Of a stretch of DNA of 64,000 bases, positions 21,093-33,670 are shown piece by piece; the stretch's first letter is position 1, and every line of letters starts with the position of its first letter. Both the position numbers and the translations under genes were made by a program. The notes under the pieces are model-generated. The model was not told the DNA's origin and made no database searches. It saw nothing but the letters and a program-made list of their open reading frames with translations. Source of the stretch: Ceriagrion tenellum (taxonomy: Eukaryota > Arthropoda > Insecta > Odonata > Coenagrionidae); contig OY720639.1 in the NCBI GenBank assembly GCA_963169105.1, forward strand, positions 117,449,117-117,513,116, given 5' to 3'.

Positions 21093-22785
21093 AATTTATT
21101 TATTTTATTTATTTAAAGTAATAAAACCACATACAGCTATGTCGACATTTTATAGTGGCCATGTAACAATACACACACTTAAGGACATATACAAGCAAAC
21201 TTAACAACTGGTTGCAAGCAGAAATTATGGAAATATATAAAAAAAAGAAAATGAAAATTGGGGAATAACTACTTAGGTGAAAGATACAAAAGAGAAAGGC
21301 TTATAAAGGATTTAGATGAAAGTGCAAAAGGATCAATGTGGGAAGGGAGGGAATTCAATAGAGAGGAGAGGCGGAAGAAAAGAGAACGTTTAGTGATCGA
21401 AAGTCTAGGAATGGGCATGTGGAGTAAAGGGTGAGAACGGGTGGGGCGGGATGGAACTTTGAAATTGATAAAAGAGAGCAATTCAGGGCAGTCGATGGTG
21501 GAATTAAGAATATTATAAATAAATATTAAGTCTGCTGTGAGTCTATGAGTGGGGAGATTAGGGATGGAGAGATAGGATAGAATAGCCTTGGTGGACATAT
21601 TACGACACTGTGGTAATCTATTCTTAACTATTTTAGCAAAGAAGTTGCAGACACAGTCCAGCGATGAAAGATTAGTTTGAGAAGAGATAGACCAGATGGG
21701 GCAGGAATAGGTAAGAATTGGAAGAATAATGGAAGAGAAAAAAGTTCTAATTGCTCGGGGCTCATTAATTTCGGTAAAACGGTAGAGGAGGCCTAAGATG
21801 GACATTGCTTTAGACTTGATTGTTTGTATTTGAGAAGAAAAGTTCAATTTATTGTCAGTAAGAATACCAAGGTCCTTAGATGTTGAAACACGTTTTAGCG
21901 GGTGATTAGTTACAGTATAATTAAATTCTAGAGGGGCCTTCTTTAGGGAGATAGACATCACACTGCATTTTTCCGGGTTTAATTTAAGGTTCCAAACATC
22001 GCACCAATTTGAGGTCTGGCGTAAGGCATCCTGTAGTTCATGGCAATCCTGGTAAGTTTTTGAATGTTCTTGAAAAGTTTACAGTCATCGGCATAAAGTA
22101 GGGTATGAGCTTGGGAAGCGGGTATTAGGGAGGCAAGATCATCAATGTATAGATTAAATAGGTAAGGACCAAGGACACTGCCTTGAGGAACCCTAGATGT
22201 CAGTGGAGACCATGGAGACGAAAAACCAGAAAGAATAACACTTTGACTTCTATTGCTAAGGAAGCTAGTAAGAAGATTTTTAAAATTACCAGAAATGTTA
22301 AATCGTTCGCTGAGTTTGTAAAGGAGGCTATGGTTGATGGAGTCAAAAGCTTTGGAAAAATCTAGGAAAATGGTATCTAACTGAGTTTTATTATTAATGA
22401 AATTTACAGCATTATGTTGAAAAACAGCTAAGTTAGTCAAGCATGAACGACGCGGAAGAAAACCATGTTGATTATCAGAGAGATGAGGGGATGTGAAATA
22501 AAAAAGTCTGTTGAGGACAATTTTCTCACAAATAGGAGAGAGAACTGGTAGTAAAGAGATAGGTCGATAGTTAGATGCTTCATTTTTGGGTCGAATTTGT
22601 GAATGGGGATAACATTAGCAGTTTTCCATAGTGTTGGAAACGTACCAAGGGAAAAACAGCGATTTAAAAGTAAACTCAAAGGTATTGAGAGGGATTCAGC
22701 GCAATTACGAACAAATATCGGGCTCAGGCCGTCAGGGCCAGCGGAACGTTGAAGGCTTACAATGTTGAGAGCTTACACTAGGTTG
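21093..22785 (-). pseudogene. Long LINE reverse transcriptase fragment with (AAAT)n tail
   Basis: Minus-strand non-LTR retrotransposon RT. In order: SAGPDGLSP near 22730, SLGTFPTLWKTANVIPIHK near 22600-22655, FLDFSKAFDSINHSLLYKL near 22310-22370, SRVPQGSVLGPYLFNLYIDD near 22130-22200, LLYADDCKLF near 22080-22110 (catalytic residues intact), then NLKLNPEKCSVMSISLK and a C-terminal 230-codon open frame (21961-21269) containing ILPILTYSCPIWS. Frames shift between 22437 and 22440 and again around 22050; otherwise it is the best-preserved LINE in the window. On the plus strand TTTATTTATTTTATTTATTT at 21093-21115 is its AAAT tail. It abuts the 5' side of the RTE-like fragment. Jockey/I-group membership is likely but not certain. 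Confidence 0.88.
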
Positions 22786-23560
22786 AATGCCAAATACTTA
22801 TTTCTTGGGTTAACTTGATATTTTTGCGTTTCCTCTGTTACGAAGCCACTGGAACTAGAGAAGCTATCTCACATGCTCATGTTCGTGTTAATTCGTTGCT
22901 TGCTAGTGCTAATATTTTCTGCCACCCCTAAAAATCGCAATCATATAAAAACCGGGGATTGACTTTTCGCATTAAGGGGAATGGTCCATTTTCCTTTCGG
23001 TCGTGAACTGACTAGGTAAACTCTATTTTTACTTAGTCTAGTTTTTAATCTTTAGTTGCGTAAAAACACTTTGTCTTGTGCCAAATATAGAGTTTCCCTT
23101 GTTATTGCACTAGGATGTGGATTCGTTTTAGACATGGAAACGAATGATCGCGTTTTTTTTGTAATGTAGACAGTTGGGACGCGGTAGACATATCTAAGCT
23201 AATTGAACAGTTGAAATAAAACTCTAGGTTGAGCAGCTTGTTCGCAAGAAGTGACATGAAATCATTTTTGCCCTATGTAGGTACCTTTCGTTTAGTCGTA
23301 GAAAAGAACCAGGAAATTTCTCTTGTTATGCATAGTCATGATTAGAAATATTTTCTATAGGTACACTTTCCATTCTATTTGGCCAATTTCAGAATATTGG
23401 ATTTTTAAGCATGTACATCGTTTCGTCTCAAGCAAAGGGGTGAGACTAACGCGTCATGGCACCTCTTCTTCACTTGGAGTGGTTTCTAGCCTTCTAGTTC
23501 GGTAATGTTGGTTAAGTGTCGTTACGTGTGATCGCTAGAATTCGATCGTCTCCTCGATTT
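22786..23560. other. Unassigned AT-rich DNA
   Basis: No feature recognised. Confidence 0.4.
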
Positions 23561-24120
23561 CGACCGATGTCAACCACGAGCGTGGATTGGTCTGCGAAAA
23601 ATTAATTCACGAAGGACGGCCATTCGTGCGATGTGTATACAATCGGGACATAATTAAGGCGGAGGTAATGATGGGATCTGAGGAGGGAACGGGGAGGAGA
23701 GGGTGTGCGGCAGCCGTAGACGGAGCTTAGCGAAACGGAACGTTATTCATAGGGCACGGCCTCGCCCACTAGTCTCCTCCACCCTCCCCCCGGGGCACGT
23801 GATTAATTCTTCGGCGCAAAAGCCTGAAAGAGAGAAGCTTTTTGGGGGGGCGGGAGGGAGGGAGGGATGGGGTTCGCGGGCTGAAGGAGTTGATGCCGGG
23901 GATGGAGGAAGGGGGAGGCGAAGGAGGGAAAAGAAAAAAATAGCGCGGCACAAAAGGTAGTCGAGAAGGTTTTGCGAGTGTATGCGTGTGTTTGTGTGTG
24001 ATGGCTTCGATTAATGGGGTTCTAGAGTTTGCATTAACGGACCTCGGGTATGCCTAATGGGCGGCGGGCATAACGATCCGAAGGAGAGAGAGAAAGAAAG
24101 GGGCCCATGAATTCATAAAG
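23561..24120. other. GC-rich, purine-rich island, possibly regulatory
   Basis: A GC-rich stretch with G/A runs at about 23690-23940. Overlapping frames on both strands are low-complexity. Such islands can mark promoters, but no TATA box, initiator or exon is evident. Confidence 0.3.
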
Positions 24121-24316
24121 TCGCCGGCTGGCCTAAAGGAGGTCCTTCCGTAAAATGAACTTAATGACTTTTTTCATATTCATGGCACTTCAAGATGGCA
24201 AGCTTCCTCTCAATGGTTACTTTTACAAAATCCTAGCCTACCATGTATTTTTAGGCGCTGAATAGAGCTAAAACTAAATTATAGTAAATAGGAAAAAGGG
24301 TTGAACTTAGAAGAGA

Positions 24317-24508
24317 TTTTTATTTATTTATTTATTCCCACAATCCCGAAAACAGCACAACAAAGGCCTTTCACAACGGGTGACTAACATAAACAACAGA
24401 GGAGCAACAACACCCATGTCATGAGTGGTGGAAAACCACCCAGGCGGGACTCGATCCCGCGACCCTCGGACTGGCAAGCGGACACTTAACCCAGCCGCCA
24501 CCGGGGCC
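24317..24508 (-). mobile_element. tRNA-derived SINE (GGCCCCGGTGG family), copy 1
   Basis: The minus strand starts GGCCCCGGTGGCGGCTGGGT with an A-box-like segment, has B box GGGATCGAGTCCC in a stem CGGGA/TCCCG, and ends in a (AAAT)n tail (TTTATTTATTTATTTATT on plus at 24318-24336). The 3' body is about 100 bp. The same head occurs at 54535-54715. Confidence 0.85.
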
Positions 24509-27500
24509 GAAACAGATGACATATTTACCTTTTTATATTTTTATCGCAAAAAGTTTATAGAAGCCAGGGTATCCATTATATTAAATTGTGATAAAATTAA
24601 TAGAACAGCATTTGTCATTCTTATAAGTAGTTCGGTAGAAGAAATTTTTACAGTTTGATTATTGTAATTGCTGAAGTCAACATAAGTTGATTCAATAGAA
24701 ATGGTAGGTACTATGATCTTCTCTTGTGACTGAAGAAAGTACTTGCATATTAAGTTCTAAGTGACCGATTCACTTAAGTCTGCCTGTCAATCATTCAAGC
24801 CTGTTCAAGGGACTTCAGGCGGCCTCGGAAGTTGAAATTTGGCATGTCGATACCCAAACCGACCGCTTAAGTGGTAAAACCGCGTCCAAAAATTTGAAGA
24901 GGTCTCTTACTCCTATAAGGAAAGCATTAAAGGCGGTGCGAATTTCGCTTTTTTCCTCTGTTTTTAAGTAGAAATACTCAAGGCTGAAAGTTATACATGT
25001 AGATGGAGTAGTTAATAACCCTAGCTACAATTGCCCTGTACACTTCGTTTTTGCCTAAACTTTGCGTAATACATCCTACTATCCATTTTTCATTCTATCA
25101 GCCTTAGACATTTTTATTTCCTCGGCAACCGCTGTATAGGTTTTGCAAGGGAACTCTTCCTTTATTCCCTTCTCTCTGTGATGTGAACGTGGAAATAAAC
25201 ATATCATTTAATTGAAATTTCCCGAGTTCCTCATGGCTTGGGTCAAATGATCCGTATTAGAATTATGTTTAGAAATTTCCTCGGGTATTTTTGACGTCTA
25301 ACTCCCCATGGGTGGTCAGTGACTCCAAATATCGAATGCATTAAACTCATCACATTAAGGAATTTAGTACTTATTTGTAACAACTGTCATATTTATTTAT
25401 TCTCGTTGAGTTCCAACGGGCACCATCTTCAGTTTAATTTTTAATTATATTCGTCGAATAATCGAAATCGTCAGTATCTTAATTTTGGATTGCAGTAGCT
25501 GAGGAATGTCATGAATGAAAGCTTTAATGTTTCTAAGAGTGGAATATGATAGTATGGATGGCCTTTGTTCTTAGTTTAAAGAGGAAATTTTAAAAAATAG
25601 GTCTCAACGTAAAATCTTTTTTCAAAGTCATATTGCTATACATTGTTAGAATAAAAAGTGCTATCTATTTGATGACGTGTTCAGAACCTTGATTGGTTTA
25701 ATGAGCCTAATGCATAAAATCATGAAATATAGGTCAACTAGTATTTTTTCTAACTTAATAAACATTATTTTCAAAATGTTGTGAAATGGGCAACTTTTCT
25801 GAAAGATCAAATGGTATTGAAATGAGAGCGCCGACCTTTTGTGTTTACTTTTAAGTTAATAATGACAAGGTCCTGGAATTATTGCTGAAAGTGGACGTTA
25901 ATTCCTTGGGAATAGCGCTGTCGGCTTCTTGGCGTCAATGAAGTATTTATTAAAAAATCCTTATGTTTGTAAAATATCATATTTAGGCGCAAAGTTATTT
26001 GTCGAGTAGCCTTCATACTATTGAAAGCATAATTTATAATATGGAATTACGCAGAAAGTTTTGATTTCTCATTTGTTTTTACTGCCGAAGTTACGAGCGA
26101 ACTTCTTCAAAATTTCCTGGAATGGCGATTTGAACTAAGAGTTATAGTATTTATAGGATAATATTAACGGTTAACGCAGTTTGCTCCGCCAAAGATGCGT
26201 GTGCAATGAATCTAAGCCGTATTGGTCTATGGTCATGTCATGCGACCTCATCCTTTTGCGCACGTGTTTTTAGTCGCCTCCGCTATCGCTTCTTCCGTAA
26301 AATTTGGCTTCAGCTGTCTAGTGGGTTTTTGCGTAATGGGTGTGTAATAAACTGTTTTAGAGTCTGGTGTTATTCGTTGAGCTTTAGCCCAAAAACAGTG
26401 CTTTTGTAGAAAAATATGGAGGAGTGTGCGTTGTGAGGAAAAAGAACCATCGTCTGTCATATGTTGATATAGGCCTCACATGCTTCTTAATATTCGAAAT
26501 GGAAATAAAAAGCAATAGTAAGTAGGCGAGTCTAAAAAAACCATCAACTATTTTTTCAGGTCCGTATTTGCTTCATGTAGAGCATTTACATGAAGATTGC
26601 ACTCTCGCAAATCATCTTAAATATAGGGGCTCATGTTGTTCAGCAGCTTTTTGACCACATTCAGTTTTGCAGAACACTCAATTAATGAAATATTTTGTTC
26701 GAGGTATCTTGCCTATTGATAATATGCCACTCTCTATTTTTAGCAATATCTGCCGGATGTGTCATGAAACTTTGTCATTTCAGCTATTCCACGTGAAAAT
26801 CACATCTTTTAGTTCTCTGATATAATATGACCAGTATGTAACTCCGAAACCGGTAAATCTTTGCGATATAAGATTTGGAAAATTACTAGCCGTTAAGTTT
26901 GTTCCGGAATATCTTAACTTTTCCCTTACCTTAGAAGTCATCGGGATCTATGTAATGCACTCGTAGTTTTTTCCCAAAATCCAAACAAATTGATCTCATT
27001 GGAAGCCATTGCTGACTCATCTAATTTTGCTTCGGTTGTAAGCCACAGTATTCTGTCGAATTTTTATGGAGTATAATGTCAGTTCTTATTGACATGCCAA
27101 ATGTTCTCGTGAGAAGTACTAGACCAATTTTCCTTGTGGGAAAGTATGTATTTTCTTCACATCAGTGAAGGCCTTCATGGTCTGATTGAAATACTTCTCA
27201 GCTGTGATGTCAAAGATGACCTCTGTTAATATTGACGTTTTATCGTTTGCCCCAGTTGGATGACACCTCTTTTGTGTTACTATTCCTTTGAAATTATCGT
27301 GGCATTTCATGTGTTGAAAACGGAACGATTGGGGCATGGATATTTACATACCTTACTTTCTGCTGTTTTTCAAGCTACTCTTACTAGAAACGTTTATACC
27401 AACGTGTTGATATTTGCATGCAAAAGCGGCCAGTAGATCGATAGTGGACTCCTGGAATTGATCTACGTGAACTCTCCCTATCCTTGAAAGCAAAAGACTT

Positions 27501-29765
27501 CCAAAACTATGAATTATAAACCATTCAATCATGCTTTCATTTGTTCGATCGCGGTGCAAAATCGCATTTATAATCTAAATGACAAATAAAATTTAGCGGA
27601 CGGCGGAGGCGTGCCGGACTTGGAGATCGATTGGTTTTCCGCGTCCACCCATAATGAGCGATTTAGTTTTGCCTCCAGTGATTTCGCCCACTCTGAACAA
27701 TCGATCAACACTTGACCTTTGAAAATTAATCCACCTGACGGGAACACGCTATTCGCTCAGCCGCCGCGCGCACTCTCTACGCCCAATACTAATCGACGAA
27801 TATAAATATGGAAGATGGGTGTAATTTCTTAAAGGAAAATGCCAACAGTCTTTAAGTTTCTTATGGTGGAACGTAGTGTCTAGAGGCACTAATTTATATT
27901 AATGACGGGTAAAATATAACGTGCCCTGAAGAGAATTGTTTAGTGTAACATATTTGGGTGATCGTTTTTGTGCACCGAAGTATAATGTTCTTAGAAATTG
28001 ACCCGTAGTTGGGTATTGCCCAAATTAAGGTTCTTTGACACTTAAGTTAGTGTAATATAGAGTAATAAATGCAATAATAATATGTTTAGTGTAAAGAGTA
28101 TCGAATATAACGAGAAAATACAACTATTATTTTTGACTCCTGATCGTAGAATTGAATTTTGTTATAGGAAACCTCGTTGCTGCTTGCACATGTTTTGTGG
28201 GTTTCTCTTTTCCATTAATCTTGCATTATTTCTTTCTCGGTGTAGTGATTCCTCAAATTCGTTACACTGATAAGCCAAATCACTGCAAATCTATTTTTAT
28301 TTTCTCTAGTATACTGGAAGTAGTGTCAAATGCTATTCATCGTCATGATTCGCAAGTTCAGTTTTTTCCGAAATTGAAACCCATGAACTTTTTACCCGTC
28401 AAAATCTTCCTTGATGTATTTCTTCCCCCTAAAATGTTGACCGATTTTCTTGTTTTCAACGCCGCTAGTTAAGCTAAAAATGTCATCCATTAGGTACATT
28501 ATTTTACCTCTACTGTTGTACATCTTAATGGACAAAAGTCTGTCGGGCCTTTGTGATAGGCTATGCGCTAATTTTGTTGAGTATAAAGGCCCTCAATTCA
28601 TTAAGTTTTTAGAAGCTTCAACTGAGATAAAAAAATCAAAATTAGCTCAATGCGGCTTGTACGTAAGCTCTAAAAAAGTGCCGTTAAATGAAAAATCGGC
28701 AAATCCAATCTCCCTTTGCTTTATAATTATTCGAGCGCCCATGAAAAAGCACGGACTCGTCTAATACTTGAATATTCCACTCATTATTTATACAGAACAC
28801 TTAATGGTCCTGTTTCTTTCTCCTTGAAGGAATATAGCGAGTCTGCTCGAGTCTTCACTCAGGCAATCATCCTGAGAAAGTTGTATGACACACAACTATA
28901 AGTAATGTATTATTCTCGGCGGGAGCAGTCGAAAAGTTTCGTGCACTCATCGTTCATCGTTTCTTTAGCAGTTGCAGTAATCTATCAGAGAGGTTTTGAC
29001 GTCGAAAATTTCGTCCAGGTCTTACTTCACTTGGTCATCTATGTTCGCGACTTCTTCACGGCAATTTGTTTCTCGCTAATCGGAGCGTTATATCTCGGAG
29101 GAACGTGAAAATGAGAGAGGAAATCGATGTCAGTTGTAGTCCGCCACCACCTTACCCCACGAACTTATCGTTTAGTCGCCTTCCCTCGGTGGGATTGGAG
29201 GGTTACGTCAACGCAGATAAATTTAGTAGATTGAATAAACCAGTTCAAACTAGTTCATTCACCCCTGCCTATTTCCTGATGAGAGTAGATATTGTCTGAT
29301 TGCTATTTTGTTTTTAACAGATGATCCCCTGCGACTGTTTGGGTCAATTCCTCCTATTCGTTTGTCTTTTTTTTAGCAAATACTGCTACCCAGATGAATA
29401 ACCTTAGTGGATGAAAAAAACTAAGGCTCAAAGTATTCAGATCATTCGGAAATATTTGTATTTCTGAATTTAACACTTTTTCGGCGAATTTTCTATCATT
29501 GTGACTGCACTAATGCTTTTGCCTTGCCTTGTGACGCTAAACGTTTTACCAACCATAGCAGCCAACCGCTCCACCATGACTATTTAATTACCACTATTGA
29601 TGTAATTTGTTAATTACCCAAATAATTATATGGACAGGGACCTTTATGCTATTATATTCAATTTTGTTGGAGTTTCCGCCTCTTGCCAACAGTTTTTCGC
29701 GAATATGGAATTTATGATATGTAAAAAAGTATTATTTTTCCTCGTGTTTCACCCATTCTTGTAAT
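24509..29765. other. 5.3 kb of unassigned sequence
   Basis: No family motif was found in any open frame. A GC-rich patch at 27600-27790 with two CAATCGAT-type words could be regulatory but has no further support. The frames at 28082-29299 are hydrophobic, overlapping and random-looking. Confidence 0.4.
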
Positions 29766-30004
29766 TTACTCCTGAAACTCCTTTTGTTTTAATCCACACT
29801 ATTTCTTTAATAAAACCGACCCGGGTTTCGACACCACTACTGTGCCATCATCTGGCACAGGTGGTGGTACAGTTGTGGTGTCGAAACCCGGGTCGGTTTT
29901 ATTAAATAAATATTGTGGATTAAAACAAAAGGAGTTTTTTATGATGAATGTTCAAAACTTCCACCAAGTAAATCTGGAGGTGATTACATATGTTACTCCT
30001 GAAA
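29766..30004 (+). mobile_element. Inverted-repeat element with hammerhead-ribozyme-like core, copy 1
   Basis: Arms of about 81 bp (29775-29855 and 29857-29937) mirror each other with few mismatches. The minus strand has CAGATGA (29854-29848), a GGCAC/GTGTC hairpin, GAAAC (29829-29825), CCGG, then GTC ending at 29818. This follows the type I hammerhead order CUGANGA-stem II-GAAA-stem III-GUC with one core change (U to A). The 12-bp direct repeat TTACTCCTGAAA flanks it at 29766-29777 and 29993-30004. To the right of the arm is a short tail AAAACTTCCACCAAGTAAAT. Hammerhead motifs of this form are known from Penelope-like retroelements. Confidence 0.7.
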
Positions 30005-30295
30005 ATTTCAAATTTAACTTCAGAATTAACTTTTTCACAGAAGTTTCCACTTACTTTGAGAGAAATAGTTCTTTCAATGTGGATATTCATCGTTTTCACC
30101 TTGTCAGACTCAATTCCGTCAGATTTTGTTACTGATAGTTTACATTCATTCTGCTGTTTGATTTTTGTATGATTATATTGTTTATTTTCAAGTTTTTGGA
30201 AACCTCATAGTTTGCTCCTTCAATGTGGATATCCATCGTATTCACCATTTCAGGACTGATGCCATCAGTTTTAGCCATGGTTGGAATTTATGTAG

Positions 30296-30854
30296 TTAAG
30301 GTAGTTTGAGCGAAGAATCATTTTACTTAGAAATAAAAACAATTTGGTCTCATTTTAAAGAAAAATGTTACGCCCTTCTAATGACACTAAAATGTCAACC
30401 CCTTACCTCATTATTTCCGGAGATATTTGCCAAAAAATACCAGCCCTTTTACATGGGAAATGGTACGTGTATGTACTCCAGAGAGACATCATTTACAAAA
30501 TAAGGTATTTCTAACACGTAGATGTCGTAAAAAAACTAATAGCGTGTAGTGTGCATGCTTTCCCAACTAAATTTGAAAATTAATCATTGTCACCGCAGTA
30601 GGTTCTTGGGTATCACAAAAAACCCGTTTTGAAGGAGTTTCAAACGCACCGCGCCAAAAGAATGAGTCAAGTTAAAAACTTATTTAGATATTTTCATTTT
30701 ATTACTAACAATTTCTGTCATATAAAACTATATTATTGCACCATTAATAGTGCAATATTTAATTGATGTGTCATACAGCTGGTGAAATTAATACGTATAA
30801 TTCGAATGTGGTATCCATTATGACTAGGGAACTATCCCGCTCGGGCTACCTTAA
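30296..30854. mobile_element. Non-autonomous DNA transposon (MITE), copy 2
   Basis: The ends are inverted: TTAAGGTAGTTTGAGCG at 30296 and CGCTCGGGCTACCTTAA ending at 30854, differing at three of 17 positions. It is collinear with 15845-16398. No transposase is encoded. The terminal TTAA on both sides may be target duplication or part of the terminus; the superfamily is unresolved. The 65-codon frame at 30306 is a chance frame inside it. Confidence 0.8.
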
Positions 30855-30939
30855 GTTTTAATTATGCTTCTCTTGCTTGAAAGAGGACACTTTTTTCATG
30901 AGCCGCCGGAGTATAAATTATAAACTTGGCGATTAAGAT

Positions 30940-31390
30940 TAGTAAAGTGGAATGAAGCAGTGACAACGACGCTAATCGTCGCCTTGTCTCCGCGCGACCC
31001 TTTTGCGACTCTTCCCGCCAACCCTGCGACTTCTTCCATTGGCTCCACCGGCGGGCGGATCACCCACAAGGCCTATCCGTCCTCTGCTCGACCCCTCCAT
31101 CCTCCGCTCCTCTCGTGGCTGAGAGGGACTCTAAGCAGAAGCAATCAATCACACATCAAAGCGTGCGGAACCGCGAAGGAAGGTCCGACGCCCGACCGAA
31201 CCCTCTACCTCACCGCCGCAAACCCTCACCTCCCGCTTCGACACCATCCATTCCGCCGAAATTTACAATGTGCATCATTTATCCCCGGCTCACCTCATTA
31301 TTTTTCATGCGTTTTTTATGCGGCGATCATTTAGAATTGGGAGACGTCCATGAAGTCGAAGAAAGTCGAACAGTAATTCGCTAAGCGTTT
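30940..31390. other. GC-rich island, possibly regulatory
   Basis: A GC-rich stretch with overlapping plus-strand frames of 124 and 89 codons in different phases. Composition is proline/serine/histidine-rich and matches no family; I do not call a gene. Confidence 0.3.
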
Positions 31391-32718
31391 TAGTCATGCC
31401 TTTGTGTTTTAAATTTTTAGCTGTGTTTGATCTTAGCTGACAGTTTCAAAGGCAATTGTGTGTAGATCTTTTCATCCTTGAAACGAAAGTTGAACTCAAA
31501 ACACTGTAATTTCTACTGACTATTTCATTGTTGACGGCCTTGGTTGCGCTGGCCAGCATTATCCTGCTCTTAAAGGGGTCTTAAAAACAGGGTCATCAAC
31601 AATTAGGTTTATAATGACAATGGCTCTATTTTAAATTCATCTTTGGTTCATTGGTTTAATTTTTTCGTAGATGAATAGAATATCTTTGGCCAGAGAGGAA
31701 TTTACAAGTAGAAAAAATGTGAACGGAGCTGAGGTTGAAAATAATACTGATGGAGGCTTTTATGTATGTAGTGGCGTCTCAAGGCTCCGAACTTGGCCAA
31801 TAAGGATGGATTGCGTTAATAGGAGGTATATGAAGAAAAGATTATGAAATATACGAAATTTTGCAAAAATCTAAAAGAGACAAATTCACAAGTGCAGCAA
31901 AATTAGCCTTAGTTAATGTATTTTTTCTTGATGGTTCTTAATACGTAAGTTTCTCGCAAGCAATACTCTACTTTATGCCATTTGTTTCTCACCAAGTCAG
32001 TTCCAATTCCCCCAGTTAAACCTTTCTTTTAATAAGAAGTGAGTTCCGTTCACCGCTACGCACTCTCATAAGCGTCTTCGGCGAGTAAGATGAAGAGAGA
32101 GGGGGTTTTGGAGAAGGGTGAAGACGATGAGCTGTGTGAGCGAGGAAGTCGAACGTAGAGTTTTGAAATTTGGTAAGGGAGTAAAGTTGAGCGGGGCAAA
32201 TTCGAAGGAGACAGAAGAAATATTAAAAGAATGCAGATAAGGGTCTTTCGCTGTTAAAGAGGTTGTCGGAGGAGAGAACGCTGCTGAATTAAAGCGTGGG
32301 TTCGAAAAGTATGGGCCTGTGGACGTCGTGTATGGAGTTAAGCTGTAACCAGGTTGGGGATAATTTAGGCAATCTGTTGAGATTTGTGACACCATTGTAT
32401 CAGAACTAACTCATTAAATGGAAGATGAGAGGTGGTAAAAGTCCTGGAACTTGGCAGTATAAAATGTAGAGCCGCTGGAATGAATAAAATAATCTAGTCA
32501 GCTGAAATCTGCATCTCAAAGTTAAAGGACACATTATGTCAGCATTGACGTACATTTTTTTTGGAGATGGCATGACATGGAATTTTGGGAGAATGGATTT
32601 TGACTCAAATGGTGGATTTGAACATGTTCTGAGATAGTAATGGCTCCGGTGAAACTGGAAATTATTTAGCAAATGGCACTCTCGTCTGTGTTTGGTGAAT
32701 TGCACTGCTTTCTCGCCT
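31391..32718. other. Unassigned sequence
   Basis: Minus-strand frames at 32066-32395 (109 codons) and 32406-32705 (99 codons) lie next to the open stretch at 32719-33018 and could be decayed parts of the same element; no motif is recognised. Confidence 0.3.
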
Positions 32719-33018
32719 TCAACTATTCCTCTCTTCTTCTTGAAGATCAGGTCGGTGTGATGATGCTACCTCTCTCATAAGGTCTAAGTACAAATCCAGA
32801 GTGTGGTCAAGCTTGCTCAGGGGAATTACAACCTCAAATTTAGAACTTTTTAGAAAGTACTTAAAATTGCTGGATTTCGTCTGTTTGGTGGGATGCACAA
32901 CTGTGGATCCTTTACCGTCATTCTCAGAGGTTAGGCTTAAGTTGATGCCAAGTTTATCTTCAACCTTTCTATGCTCTTTATTGTGTGTGAAGTCGTCGAT
33001 GTTTTGTCTGGGTTGGTT
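32719..33018 (-). pseudogene. Unassigned open stretch with coding-like composition
   Basis: The minus strand is open for 99 codons between TAA (33021-33019) and TGA (32721-32719), without a near-start ATG. The translation is charged and hydrophilic, for example NIDDFTHNKEHRKVEDKLG and SKLDHTLDLYLDLMREVASS, unlike the random hydrophobic frames around it. It could be an exon, a transposon relic or chance. I do not recognise the family. Confidence 0.3.
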
Positions 33019-33668
33019 TTACGGAACATTAGCGTTTCTCTGCAGCAAGTAGTAATTTGGAATTGAGAAGACTTACGTCCTGACTTCACTCGTAAATTAA
33101 GATAGCTTAATTATTAACGTAAATTAGGTGATGATGTCATGTTTTGACTTACTGTATTTCTTTTTTACTAATGATGATATTCCACCATTTCATCTTATCT
33201 GTGTTTACACGTCGTTGATCGTCTTTCCAAGTAACTAGCGATAACCTTCCCATTTTCGTTTTGCCGTTGCCTCGGGACCCGTAAAAGCAAGGGGAAATAA
33301 AGAATTACTCATTCTTTTGTCAATCTCGACTTTCGAAAACGGAAGCGTGATAGTGATGTTTTCCGCGGAGGAATACAGTTACTTGTGAGAATTTTCCCTG
33401 GGCTGCGACGAATAGGAATTGTGTAATAGTGCCCTTTTCGGACCTTAAACTGTTTGGTTTCGCGACCATTCAGTCCCTTCGTGATAAACTTCCCTCTGCG
33501 AAACGATGTGCAATTGACTGCTTATTCTCGCTGCAATATGTGAGGGAACGACGCCGACGCTACGGTACTTCTGCAGTTTTCGATTAGTTAGTGCTGTAGG
33601 ATAACTTTGATGTTACATTTCGTGCTTTTCATTCATGACCTAAGTCTGACTCTACCGGTAGCAGTATG
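33019..33668. other. Unassigned AT-rich DNA
   Basis: No feature recognised. Confidence 0.4.
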
Positions 33669-33670
33669 TA

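Noticed and set aside
19819..21204. Plus-strand frames across 19.8-21.2 kb
   Set aside because: They are antisense shadows of the minus-strand RTE-like reverse transcriptase.
28082..29299. Series of overlapping plus-strand frames
   Set aside because: Hydrophobic random-looking translations in different phases with no splice support.
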